Positions 1 to 8,310 of a stretch of 64,000 nt of DNA are shown here, one piece after another. A program made the position numbers and the translations under genes. Source of the DNA: Actinomyces procaprae. Lineage in GTDB: Bacteria > Actinomycetota > Actinomycetes > Actinomycetales > Actinomycetaceae. The stretch is taken from positions 434,001 through 498,000 of the forward strand of contig NZ_CP039292.1 in the NCBI RefSeq assembly GCF_004798665.1, read 5' to 3'. Numbering within the stretch: position 1 is the first letter of the stretch; each line of letters begins with the position of its first letter. Under the pieces are notes generated by a model. That model saw only the letters and a list, made by a program, of their open reading frames with translations, was not told where the DNA came from and searched no databases.

Positions 1-1
1 G

Positions 2-505
2 ACCAATCCGTCACTGGTGGATGAGGAGACGGACCCGCAGGAGCTGGCTGAGAAGGAGGCCCGCGATGCGGCCAATGAGAACGCCATCAGCGCCATCGAC
101 TGCCTCGACTACCCGGTTCGTGGCGACAAGTCCAAGTGGGATGAGCAGGCGGCCAGAATCCAGGAGGTGGCGCCCACGCTCGGCACCGGGCTGGGCTACC
201 CCGACGCGTTCTGCAAGGGCTGGGGCCACCACACCGACCACCAGCCGGGCGAGATCCGTGCCACGGGTGCGGCACCGATCCTCGTCGTCGGCATTACCGG
301 TGACCCGGCCACCCCGTACCAGTGGGCCAAGGACCTGGCCTCCCAGCTGGACTCTGCCCGCCTGCTGACCGTGGAGGGCAACGGGCACGGCGCCTACCAG
401 CGCAAGGGCGACTGCGTGGACAACGTGATCGACGCCTACCTGCTGCGCGGTGAACTGCCGGAGAAGGACTTGACCTGCAAGGAGGAGATTGAGCAGTACT
501 ACTGA
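2..505 (+). CDS. Exported alpha/beta hydrolase, TAP-like C-terminal part (5' end outside window)
   Basis: The open frame runs in from the left edge, so the true start is outside the window and only about the last 167 residues are visible. They contain the TAP-like C-terminal domain of secreted actinobacterial alpha/beta hydrolases: a Cys-Leu-Asp-Tyr-Pro motif, then GDPATPY carrying the expected catalytic Asp, then GNGHGAY carrying the expected catalytic His. The nucleophile elbow is missing because of the window edge. The protein aligns along its whole visible length with the C terminus of the hydrolase at 61149-62774, so the two are paralogues. Family members are tripeptidyl aminopeptidases or esterases; the substrate here is unknown. 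It ends in Glu-Gln-Tyr-Tyr. Confidence 0.85.
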   Translation, partial: TNPSLVDEETDPQELAEKEARDAANENAISAIDCLDYPVRGDKSKWDEQAARIQEVAPTLGTGLGYPDAFCKGWGHHTDHQPGEIRATGAAPILVVGITGDPATPYQWAKDLASQLDSARLLTVEGNGHGAYQRKGDCVDNVIDAYLLRGELPEKDLTCKEEIEQYY

Positions 506-605
506 GCCTGGGTAGGGCGGGGCCCGTTGTCAGGACCCTGCCCGCCAGTACTCAACGCAGAGCAAGCCATAGAAGTTGAACCGACCGTTGAAAGTGAAGC
601 ATCTG

Positions 606-2144
606 ATGACTGAGTCCGCTCCAACCTCCTTCTCGCTCACGCGCCGCTCCGCCGTAGCGGCTATCGGGGCCGCGCTCCTGCTGCCATTGGCGGCCTGCGC
701 GGGCGGCAATGACTCGCAGGGCAAGAGCCCGGCGTCCACATCGCCAACCCCCGAGCCCCCCGCGGGAGCGCAGGACCCGCTCGGCAGTCTGGCCGGTGCG
801 CCGTCGCTGTCCGATGAGCAGTACGAGACCGTGGTAGAGGGGGTGTCCGCCTGGGTGACCCGTGTCTGGCCGCTTATGGGGCAGGTGTGGCCGGGGGTCG
901 ATTACACCAGGCATCGGATCGTGGCCATGCAGGTCGACGAACAGTTCAAGGCAATACGCGCGTGGGCAATCTCGGTTGACGGTCAACGGGAACTCAAGGC
1001 CGACGAGTACGCGAGCATTGAGGTGCCCACCTCCTACGGCAAGATCACCTTCGAGGACCAGCCGTCCATCACCCTCAACCTCGGTCAGGCAGCCACGGTG
1101 GGGGTTAGCAACAGAGAGGGCGGTGGGGCCGCCGCGGGTATGAACTCCACGCCGTCCGTGACCGCAACCGGCGCCTCGGAGCCCGTCGCGGATCTGAAGG
1201 ATCCGGCCACCTACGCCTTCGCGCTCATGACCCACGAACTGGTCCACTTCTACTATCAGGGCGAGATCAATGTGACCGCCTCCAGCAGCAGGGACACCCC
1301 CTACCCGTACCAGGCGCGACCCCGCACCCTGCGGCGCATGATGCTGCACCGCTTGCGCCAGGCGGCAATGGATGCGGACAAGCGGTCCGAGCACCTGGGG
1401 CACGCCCGCTACTGGATGGACACGTGGAAGTCGGAGTTCGCGGGCGAGGCCGAGGACATCCACCACTACGACATCGCCGAGGGCATCGCCCGGTACGTGG
1501 AGTACATGGCGCTGTCCATCCAGGAGAATCAGTCCCCTGAGCAGCTTCAGACCCGGCAGGCGGCGCTGCTGAAGGAGGAGCCGCTGGATGTATCGGTTGA
1601 CGTGGAGTCCTATGTATTCGGATTCATCACCGGGGTGCTGTTGGACGCGATCAAGCCCGACTGGAAGAACGGGTTCTACGCCAGTGGCAAGACACTCACG
1701 GAGATGCTCTTGGAGGACGTCGCCCCCGTTCCAGAGGAGGTGGACCCCGAGGTCGGTGGTCAGGTTGACGAGGCGATCAAGGAGGCCGACCAGTACGTTG
1801 CGCCGGACATCAAGAAGATCGACGACGCGGAGGCGGACACCTCGGTGGCCTACCTGCACCTGCCCAAGTTGGATGAGATCGGTTACGCCAGTTCTTTCGT
1901 CTACAAGGACAAGGTGGTACTGACCACCACCATCATGGTGCTCAATGGCGACGGTCAGAATCTTCAGGTGCTGGGAGTGCCGACCTTCACCGGTGCTGAC
2001 AGGGAATCGCTGTACATCCCCTTGATCAACGCGCCGCACAGCTACGCCGACGGTGTGCTCACGGTCACGGGCGATGAGATCACCGGAACCATCAAGGCTG
2101 AGAAGACCACCGAGAACGGAAGGGAGGTGTTTGTCGCGAAGTAG
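606..2144 (+). CDS. Putative zinc metalloprotease lipoprotein (HExxH), Tat-like signal
   Basis: A 512-residue protein is predicted from the ATG at 606; an upstream in-frame TTG at 576 is less likely because it would put ten residues before a normal signal peptide. The N terminus has a twin-arginine segment (LTRRSAVAAIG) and a hydrophobic run ending in the lipobox LAAC, so it is probably a Tat- or Sec-exported lipoprotein with lipidated Cys about residue 31. A Ser/Pro/Thr-rich linker follows. H210-E-L-V-H214 is a textbook HExxH zinc site, and about 78 residues later the segment AEGIARYVEYM has a Glu (about E292) placed like the third ligand in gluzincin-type peptidases. I do not recognise the exact family; peptidase activity is inferred. 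A strong hairpin follows at 2203-2238. Confidence 0.7.
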   Translation: MTESAPTSFSLTRRSAVAAIGAALLLPLAACAGGNDSQGKSPASTSPTPEPPAGAQDPLGSLAGAPSLSDEQYETVVEGVSAWVTRVWPLMGQVWPGVDYTRHRIVAMQVDEQFKAIRAWAISVDGQRELKADEYASIEVPTSYGKITFEDQPSITLNLGQAATVGVSNREGGGAAAGMNSTPSVTATGASEPVADLKDPATYAFALMTHELVHFYYQGEINVTASSSRDTPYPYQARPRTLRRMMLHRLRQAAMDADKRSEHLGHARYWMDTWKSEFAGEAEDIHHYDIAEGIARYVEYMALSIQENQSPEQLQTRQAALLKEEPLDVSVDVESYVFGFITGVLLDAIKPDWKNGFYASGKTLTEMLLEDVAPVPEEVDPEVGGQVDEAIKEADQYVAPDIKKIDDAEADTSVAYLHLPKLDEIGYASSFVYKDKVVLTTTIMVLNGDGQNLQVLGVPTFTGADRESLYIPLINAPHSYADGVLTVTGDEITGTIKAEKTTENGREVFVAK

Positions 2145-2202
2145 CGGAAGCGACCACAACTATCGCCTAGCGGTCCTACCGTCACGAGAAGGGCGAGTGC
2201 AT

Positions 2203-2238
2203 AGGGGCCGGCTGACTGTTTACCGTCGGCCGGCCCCT
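2203..2238 (+). terminator. Hairpin terminator after the HExxH lipoprotein gene
   Basis: A 14-bp stem (AGGGGCCGGCTGAC paired with GTCGGCCGGCCCCT, one G-T pair) closes an 8-nt loop about 60 bp after the stop codon. There is no clear T-run, which is common for actinobacterial terminators. Confidence 0.6.
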
Positions 2239-2347
2239 CTCGTGGCTCTTGGTGCCTGGAGCGTGGCCCGTTTGCCCCGCGAGGACACGGGTTATCGGGC
2301 TCTTCCGGTTTGAGGGTGTGTTGGGCTGGGGGTTTGTGTGTTGACGC

Positions 2348-2525
2348 GACGGTTCGTACCTTCGCGTGAGGGTTCGTATGTTCTGGTCGACGATTCGTAC
2401 CGTCGTGCGACGGTTCGTACGGTAGGGGTACGTAGCGTCGTCAGAAGTGCCGAATCGTTGGTGCCAAGTGCCGAACCGTCACGCGAAGTGCCGAACCGTC
2501 AGGCGAAGTGCCGAACCGTCATCCG
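2348..2525. repeat. Array of degenerate 20-bp repeats, four direct then four inverted
   Basis: Units 1-4 (2348, 2368, 2389, 2409) follow GACGGTTCGTACCTTCGCGT with changes. Units 5-8 (2445, 2466, 2486, 2506) read AAGTGCCGAACCGTCACGCG or close variants. The complement of the second type is almost the first type (GACGGTTCGGCACTTCGCGT), so the array is two clusters of the same unit facing each other across about 16 bp. Period is 20-21 bp, close to two helical turns. There are no spacers of CRISPR length and no cas genes. Confidence 0.85.
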
Positions 2526-2848
2526 GTGCGCGCGGGCAGACACGCCAGGCCCGCACCCCGAGCGCTCATGTCTGCGCCCGGGGCCTGTCGAGTAGGGCAC
2601 CAAGACCGCTGCCGCGCGCCGTCAATGGCGGCAGCCCCAGTCCAGCGCCCAGATGATCCCAGCGGCCCCGACGAATCAGCGCAAGCCAGCACCACCCACC
2701 GACAACGACCTCGCCAACCCGACAACAACCACCCCCACCGCAGCCCCGACCCCAACCACCACACCCACAAACCGGAAGAGCCGGAAAACATCCTGCTTGC
2801 CCGTGCGCGTTTCGTCGTCGGTCCTGCGCCCGGCGGTTCATTTGGGGT

Positions 2849-4285
2849 TCATTCGGCCCGTGCCCGTAGCCGTTCGGCCTTGCGCGCCCGCTCCCAGCGG
2901 GGAATGGGTCTGGCCGTCATCGCCAGCAGCGCCAGCACTCCCAGTGCCGCCGCGGCGATCAGACCCCAACCCGCCTGGCGAATCCCGACGCCGGAGATCT
3001 CGGTCATGACAGAGCCGATGCTCAGGCCCAACACCACCATCAGGGCGATGCGGGCACGGGGATGCCCGAGCCAGACCGCCGCCGCCAGCCCCAGGATCAG
3101 TGCTGTCATAACCGCGGTGGTTGCCGTCGCCGTCGCCACGACCAGTCGATGGGTGTCGGCGACGCCGCCCCCTTCCACTTCGCTAGCGAGCACGTCAATG
3201 GAGTCTCCGCCGAACAGCCTCAGCGTATTGGCGCAAAGAAGCGACACCACCAGCACCATGGCCACGATCAGCTCCGAGGGTCGCCGACGGCGCACCTCGG
3301 CCTCCGTGCGGTGAGCCTGTTCCAGCGCCGCATCCTCACGCTTAGAAGTTGGTGCAGAGCCGACATGCAGCACGTGCAGGTCGCCGTCGGTGACGATCCG
3401 GTCGCCACCGCCATTGCGATGGTGGTAGGCGGTGAAGAAATCCGGCCATATCTCCAACGAGGCCGAGTCGTTGGCCCAACGGACGTCGTCGACCACGTAG
3501 TCGCGTTCAACGTCGATATCGGCGTCGATCTTGTGCGTCACCTGGAAGGTGAGGGTGGACAGCCCCACGGAGCGGTCGTAGGTCGCGCCGGCCAACCAGT
3601 CCACTCGGCGTCCACCCGGCATGACCCAGCCCTCGGGTACGCGCCAGAAACGGATGTGGTGGCGTTGGGCCGGGTTCCCCTCGACCTCCTTCTGGTAGGC
3701 GAAATCCTGCTTGCGCCCGAACAGCAGCAGGTCGGAGACCGGCGCGGCCGGGTAGGAGCGGCGCAGCAGCGAGGAGACTACGATCCCCCAGGAAGAGCGC
3801 AGCGTGATGGGGTCGGCGCGCACCCAGCCGGCCTTCGTCATTGCGGTATGGATGTCCTCCTCGTCGCCGAGCACGGCGAGGTTGACCGGGTCGCCCAGCA
3901 GACCGTCGGCGGTACGGGTGCGGCCGATGAAGTAGTCGGGCACGTACAGCCAGGTGAGTATCTGATGCAGGCGGGGCAGCGCCAGATAGGACAGCACCGC
4001 CCAGAACAGCACGATGTTGACTATCGCCCCCGGGCTCAGGTGGGTGCCCGAACCGAGCAGCAGCCATGCCAGCCAGAGCGTGGCCAGCGCGGCGACGGCG
4101 AAGAAGACGGCGTCCAGGACGTCGTCGACGCCCCATTCACGGGTGCCGGCGGCCAGCACCTTGTCGGATCCCGCCGAGTAAACGGGCGGGGAATCGGGGC
4201 GGGGGCGAGTGCGCGCCATCGGCGCGGCGGCGCCGCTGCGGTCGGCCTGGGTCGGTATCGCGTGAGCAGCTCGTTCACTGGCCAT
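2849..4285 (-). CDS. LssY C-terminal domain membrane protein
   Basis: A 478-residue protein is predicted from the ATG at 4285; an upstream in-frame start at 4396 would add 37 residues of non-signal sequence and is less likely. Two transmembrane segments near residues 60-110 are followed by a large domain containing GDEEDIHTAMTKAGW, DPITLRSSW, PVSDLLLFGRKQDFAYQKEV and RHHIRFW, which I recognise as the LssY C-terminal domain. Several further hydrophobic helices occupy the C-terminal third, and the tail is Arg-rich. LssY proteins are often associated with PAP2 phosphatase or DedA modules; here the domain stands alone. The function is unknown. The gene faces the lipoprotein gene across the repeat-containing region and is divergent from the Fic-like gene. 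Confidence 0.75.
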   Translation of the reverse strand: MASERAAHAIPTQADRSGAAAPMARTRPRPDSPPVYSAGSDKVLAAGTREWGVDDVLDAVFFAVAALATLWLAWLLLGSGTHLSPGAIVNIVLFWAVLSYLALPRLHQILTWLYVPDYFIGRTRTADGLLGDPVNLAVLGDEEDIHTAMTKAGWVRADPITLRSSWGIVVSSLLRRSYPAAPVSDLLLFGRKQDFAYQKEVEGNPAQRHHIRFWRVPEGWVMPGGRRVDWLAGATYDRSVGLSTLTFQVTHKIDADIDVERDYVVDDVRWANDSASLEIWPDFFTAYHHRNGGGDRIVTDGDLHVLHVGSAPTSKREDAALEQAHRTEAEVRRRRPSELIVAMVLVVSLLCANTLRLFGGDSIDVLASEVEGGGVADTHRLVVATATATTAVMTALILGLAAAVWLGHPRARIALMVVLGLSIGSVMTEISGVGIRQAGWGLIAAAALGVLALLAMTARPIPRWERARKAERLRARAE

Positions 4286-4578
4286 GTCTCGCACAGTACC
4301 GGACTTATGGCAGCAGAAGACGCCGGTCGCTTCCCTGAAAGCTGCGCGGTCTTGCGGGCACTCGCGGGCCCCATCCTGGACGGAAGCTTCGGGCACCTGC
4401 CCGCTTGATCGCCTGCCACGCCTGTTCTAGGTCGACGCTGGACCCGCTACACCTGCGCACAGGACTTGACACTCCTTGTGGCGCATCACACAAACAATGG
4501 TTGTTAGTGACGGAGCCGCAAGTGCCTCGGCTTGTGGTGGGCTCCTCCCACACGCATACAGTGACCCCCGTGATCAGC
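4286..4578. other. Divergent intergenic region
   Basis: About 290 bases separate the LssY-domain gene (minus) and the Fic-like gene (plus). A short A/T-richer segment at 4480-4520 is the most promoter-like part for the plus-strand gene, but I see no convincing paired -35/-10 boxes or operator. Confidence 0.4.
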
Positions 4579-5673
4579 ATGGGAGTGTCGATCGGCCCGC
4601 CCCCCAAAGGACGGCCCGAACGGGGGCACGACGCGGATGACGCCGCCCGTCCGTGCAGCGCCACCTCCCCGTCAGCCGACGCCCGCCCCGGCCCTGTTGC
4701 GCGCCCGGCCCGCCCCGGCCCTGTTGCGCGCCCGGCCCGCCCCAGCCCTGTTGCGCGCCCGGCCCGCCCCGGCCGTGTTGTGCGCCCGGCCCGCCCCAGC
4801 CCTGCCGTTCAGGCACTGGAGGCTCTCTGCGCCGACCCCCGGGTCAAGCGCGCCGAGGACGCGCTGCGCGAAGCCTCCGCTGAGCTGCGCTGGCACGAGG
4901 CCCTGCGCCGTCGCTGGCGGGAGGCCCGCGCCGAGGCCGCCATCCGGGGCGCCGTCGCCTCCGCCGCCGTCGAGGGCGCGGTCGTGCCCGCCGCCGTCCT
5001 GCGCGACGCCGTAGCGAACCGCATCCTGAACCGTGCCGCCACCGGCGACCCCTCCCTCGACGCCGCCGCAGGCCTTTGGCGTGCCGGCGTGCGACTGACC
5101 GAGTGGATGCCCGACCTGCGCGGCCAGGCCCGTCCCGCCCAGCCGAGCCCCCGCACCCTGCTGGCAACCCTCCACCGCGACGTCGCAGGGCCACTGGCCG
5201 CCGCCGGCCGGATTCCCCTGGACGCCGTCGCCACCCCCCGCCGCCCGGGTGCGGAGCCGATCGAGGGCGGCCCCGGAGCGCCCCCCGACGCCGGGGCGCT
5301 TAAGGCCCGCATCGACGCCCTCCTTGAACTCATCGACGCCCCCGGCGCCCCCGCACTCGCACGCGCCGCCATAATCCACGCGGAAATGCTCACGGCTCGC
5401 CCCTTCACCGCCGGCAACGCCGCCGTCGGCCGACTACTGGTGCGCCACCTGAGCACCCGCGACGGCCTGGAGCCCACCGGCGTCGCGGTCACAGACCAGT
5501 ACGCCGCTCGCGCGCCCGGCGCCTACGCCGAGGCGGCGGCGGCCTACGCCTCCGGCCAGCCCGACGGCGTGATCGCCTGGATCGTGTGGCAGGCCGAGGC
5601 GATCCTCGTCGGCATCCAGGAGGCGCAAAGCATCTGCCGGTCAGTCCAGGCCGGAACGACCGGGCCGCGCTGA
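4579..5673 (+). CDS. Degenerate Fic-domain-like protein with Pro-Ala-Arg repeat N terminus
   Basis: The start is placed at the ATG 4579 (alternatives: GTG 4570, or 4405 upstream), giving about 364 residues. The first 75 or so are low complexity, including five copies of a nine-residue Arg-Pro-x-Pro-Val-Ala-Arg-Pro-Ala unit. The rest resembles Fic-family folds: an Ala/Glu-rich helical region with a 'VEGAVVP' segment where many Fic proteins have their inhibitory or regulatory helix, then ARPFTAGNAAVGR in the place of the catalytic HxFx(D/E)GNGRxxR loop. The catalytic His, the acidic residue and the second Gly are all replaced, so AMP transfer is not expected. It lies directly upstream of the Tad genes, 169 bp before the CpaE-like ATPase, and may serve that system as a structural partner; that role is inference from position. 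Confidence 0.55.
   Translation: MGVSIGPPPKGRPERGHDADDAARPCSATSPSADARPGPVARPARPGPVARPARPSPVARPARPGRVVRPARPSPAVQALEALCADPRVKRAEDALREASAELRWHEALRRRWREARAEAAIRGAVASAAVEGAVVPAAVLRDAVANRILNRAATGDPSLDAAAGLWRAGVRLTEWMPDLRGQARPAQPSPRTLLATLHRDVAGPLAAAGRIPLDAVATPRRPGAEPIEGGPGAPPDAGALKARIDALLELIDAPGAPALARAAIIHAEMLTARPFTAGNAAVGRLLVRHLSTRDGLEPTGVAVTDQYAARAPGAYAEAAAAYASGQPDGVIAWIVWQAEAILVGIQEAQSICRSVQAGTTGPR
4684..4807 (+). repeat. 27-bp in-frame tandem repeat
   Basis: About 4.6 copies of a 27-bp unit beginning CGCCCCGGCCCTGTTGCGCG start at 4684, 4711, 4738, 4765 and 4792. The first two are identical and later ones carry point changes. Because the period is a multiple of three, copy-number change would lengthen or shorten the protein without breaking the frame. 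Confidence 0.9.
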
Positions 5674-5842
5674 GGCCGGCCACAAACCGCGCCGCCGTCC
5701 CTCCGTTTTCCACAGGCACAGTTGGAAGCAGCCAACGGCACAGCCATCCACAGGCGCTGAGCGGGCAGCGCGTCCAAAGAGGCACCCTGGTCGGGACCGC
5801 CCGGGCACCGCGCCACAGGCCGGGGACTTCGAGGAGAGACAC

Positions 5843-7003
5843 ATGGACACCACCACCGCACCACTCGCCCCCAATGTGCGGGTGCTCCTAGCCGCCTCCG
5901 ACGCGGACCCCGGCGGTGCCCGGGCGGTCACCACCGGGCCGGCCGCCATACCGGAGGACTTTCCGGCGGATGTCGTGCAGGCCTGCACCGGCCTGGCGCC
6001 GCTCACCGTCGGCCCCCGCGAACACCCCGCCCAGGCGGCACGCGCGCTGCTCGGCGAACCGGAGGTGGCGGGCGTCGTACTGGTGACGCCGGAGGGGCGG
6101 CCCACCCCGCCCACGGAGCCGGGGATCGTCCTCGGCGACCTGCACCGCTGCTGCGAGCCGGACGGCGCCGATCACCTCATCGCCCTCCTCCTGGCCGTAC
6201 AGCATCCGCCGCAGGCACGCATCGTCGCCGTCACCGGCGCCCGCGGCGGGCTCGGCGCCAGCACCTTCCTCCTCCACGTGGCCCGCGCCTGCCACGCCCT
6301 GGGCAACCGTGTGGCCATCGTCGACGCCGACCCCGCCGGCGGCCTGGGACTGCTCATGGGCGAAGGCGTACTGCCCGGCCTGCGCTGGGCCGACCTGCCC
6401 GCCGACGAGCCCGCCTTCCGCCCGGAGAAACTCGTCACCGCCCTGCCGGCCTGGCTCGGCATGCCCGTGCTCACCGGAGACGGCCGCGGCGGCGCCCGCG
6501 GCCCCCAGCAAATACGAGCCGCAGTGGACGCCCTGCGCGCAGAGCACGACTTCGTCATGCTCGACCTTCCCCGCGGCGCCACCCCGCCCGCCGATGCCAC
6601 GGTCCTGCTCACCTCCGGACTCGACCTGCGGTCGGCGGTGGCCGCAGAGGCGCTCAGCGCCCGTCTGAAAACGCCCCGGCGCCTGGGACCACCGCCCGCC
6701 GGCCCCGCAGGAATCGTCGCCGCGGACACCGATGCCGCCGACGGCGTCGGCCCGAGCGCGGCCGCGCCATTGAAGGTGTACACGGTGGTGCGGAAAACCG
6801 GTGAGGACGTGACCCCCGACGAGCTCGCCCTCATGACCCGCACGGAGATCATCGCGATCCTGCCGCACGAACGCGCCGTGGTGCAGCGCATCGCCCGCGG
6901 TGACGATCCGACCCGCGGGCGCGGCGCCCTGCGCAGCCAGGCGCGCGCCGTCGTCGACCGCCTACTGGCCGACGGCGCCGACCTCCTTAAGGAGGCGTCA
7001 TGA
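5843..7003 (+). CDS. CpaE/Ssd-like MinD-family ATPase of the Tad locus
   Basis: A 386-residue protein starts at the ATG 5843 after a GAGGAGAG ribosome-binding site. The first 115 residues look like a receiver-type pseudo-domain (VRVLLAASDAD at its start), typical of CpaE and the actinobacterial septum-site-determining protein Ssd. The ParA/MinD part begins near residue 130 with the deviant Walker A GARGGLGAST, followed by AIVDADPAGGLGLLMG and FVMLDLPRG (Walker B region). In Tad systems CpaE positions the secretion machine at the membrane. The stop codon overlaps the tadA start (ATGA at 7000-7003), indicating translational coupling. A cell-division role, as proposed for Ssd, is the alternative. 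Confidence 0.8.
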   Translation: MDTTTAPLAPNVRVLLAASDADPGGARAVTTGPAAIPEDFPADVVQACTGLAPLTVGPREHPAQAARALLGEPEVAGVVLVTPEGRPTPPTEPGIVLGDLHRCCEPDGADHLIALLLAVQHPPQARIVAVTGARGGLGASTFLLHVARACHALGNRVAIVDADPAGGLGLLMGEGVLPGLRWADLPADEPAFRPEKLVTALPAWLGMPVLTGDGRGGARGPQQIRAAVDALRAEHDFVMLDLPRGATPPADATVLLTSGLDLRSAVAAEALSARLKTPRRLGPPPAGPAGIVAADTDAADGVGPSAAAPLKVYTVVRKTGEDVTPDELALMTRTEIIAILPHERAVVQRIARGDDPTRGRGALRSQARAVVDRLLADGADLLKEAS

Positions 7004-8310
7004 CAGCCGTCCCGGCCCGCGCCGACCGGGCAGCGACTGGCCCGACCGGGGCGGAGGAGTTGTTCCGGGTCCGCGGTGCCCTCGCCCGTGGGGCCAGCCT
7101 CGACGTCGCCCTCGGCTCCGGCGCCGCCCCGACCACCGGCGCGGGCGGCCTGGCCCGGCTCACCCGGCACGTGCGTGCCGACGTCGCCGGCGCCGGTCCC
7201 GTCCTGCAGCCACTGCTCCAGCTCGACGGCGTCACCGACGTACTCGTCGGGGCCGGCCGCACCTGGATTGACCGCGGACGCGGCCTCGAACCGGTCCCCG
7301 ATGCCGGGCTGGAGGAGGCGGAGGCGCGGGCGCTGGCCGTCCGCATGGCCGCCGCCTGCGGCCGCCGCCTGGACGACGCCAGCCCCATCGTGGACGTCAC
7401 CCTGCCCGACGGCACCCGTCTGAACGCCGTCCTCCCGCCGCTGAGCGCCGACGGCACCCTGATCTGCCTGCGCACCAAACGGCGTCGGGCCTTCACCATC
7501 GCCGAGCTGGTCGCCGCAGGCACCATCTCACCCGGGCTGGACGCCGTCCTGACTGCGCTCGTGGAATGCCGCGCCAACTGCCTGGTCACCGGCGCCACCG
7601 GCACCGGCAAGACCACTTTGCTCGCAGCCCTGCTGGGCCTGGTCCCCGCCGATGAGCGGATCGTGTGCATCGAGGAAGCCAGTGAGCTGCGTCCCGACCA
7701 CCCCCACGTCATCCACCTCCAAGAACGCGGGGACAACGTCCAGGGCGTCGGCGCCGTCCCCATGACCACCCTGGTGCGCACCGCCCTGCGCATGCGCCCG
7801 GACCGGATCGTGCTCGGCGAGTGCCGCGGCCCCGAGGTCCGCGACGTGCTGACCGCCCTCAACACCGGCCACGAGGGCGGCTGGGCCACACTGCACGCCA
7901 ACTCGCCCGCCGACGTCCCCGCCCGCCTGACCGCGCTGGGAGCCCTCGCCGGCCTGAACGAGGGGGCGGTAGCCGCCCAGGCCGTAAGCGCCCTCGACGC
8001 CGTCGTCCACCTGCGCCGCCTGCCCCGCCCGGGCACGACCACGCTGCGCCGGGTCACCGCGATCGGCGTCCTCGAGCGGGACGGCGCGCGGATGCGCTGC
8101 CGGGACGCGCTGGTCGTCGACGCCGACGGCGCAGTGCACCCCGGCCCCGGGGCGGACCGCCTGGCCGAACGGGTAGGGGACGGCCCCATGGCCGCAGCCC
8201 TGGGCCTCGACCCGGGGGAGACCAGGCCCGAGGCGGCCAGGGAAGGCGGCGACCTGCGCCGCACCGGAGCGCCGCGCAGGCACAACGGCGCACACAGGAG
8301 CAGGACATGA
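7000..8310 (+). CDS. tadA: TadA/CpaF secretion ATPase
   Basis: A 436-residue type IV/II secretion ATPase starts at the ATG 7000 behind an AAGGAGG ribosome-binding site inside the end of the previous gene. Walker A is GATGTGKTT near residue 200, followed by the Asp box (IEEASELRP), Walker B (RPDRIVLGECRGPE) and the His box (GGWATLHANSP). It should power assembly of Tad pseudopili or another substrate as a cytoplasmic hexamer. Its stop overlaps the start of the TadBC gene (ATGA at 8307-8310). Length and motif order match actinobacterial TadA proteins, so the enzyme looks intact even though no pilin gene follows. Confidence 0.92.
   Translation: MTAVPARADRAATGPTGAEELFRVRGALARGASLDVALGSGAAPTTGAGGLARLTRHVRADVAGAGPVLQPLLQLDGVTDVLVGAGRTWIDRGRGLEPVPDAGLEEAEARALAVRMAAACGRRLDDASPIVDVTLPDGTRLNAVLPPLSADGTLICLRTKRRRAFTIAELVAAGTISPGLDAVLTALVECRANCLVTGATGTGKTTLLAALLGLVPADERIVCIEEASELRPDHPHVIHLQERGDNVQGVGAVPMTTLVRTALRMRPDRIVLGECRGPEVRDVLTALNTGHEGGWATLHANSPADVPARLTALGALAGLNEGAVAAQAVSALDAVVHLRRLPRPGTTTLRRVTAIGVLERDGARMRCRDALVVDADGAVHPGPGADRLAERVGDGPMAAALGLDPGETRPEAAREGGDLRRTGAPRRHNGAHRSRT

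Larger units (their letters stand above)
2145..2848. other. Long non-coding stretch between convergent genes
   Basis: About 700 bases lie between two convergent genes. In order they hold the hairpin at 2203-2238, the two-sided 20-bp repeat array at 2348-2525, and a C/A-rich, G-poor run around 2680-2780 whose complement is strongly G-rich. Short open frames occur on both strands but have no ribosome-binding sites and no recognisable protein features, so I call no gene here. Confidence 0.7.

Noticed and set aside
2348..2525. CRISPR array
   Set aside because: Units are 20-21 bp, contiguous without 30-40 bp unique spacers, change orientation halfway, and no cas gene is near.
5706..5714. TTTTCCACA, matching the DnaA-box consensus, before the CpaE-like gene
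   Set aside because: A single box without a cluster, AT-rich unwinding element or dnaA/dnaN neighbours; expected by chance.
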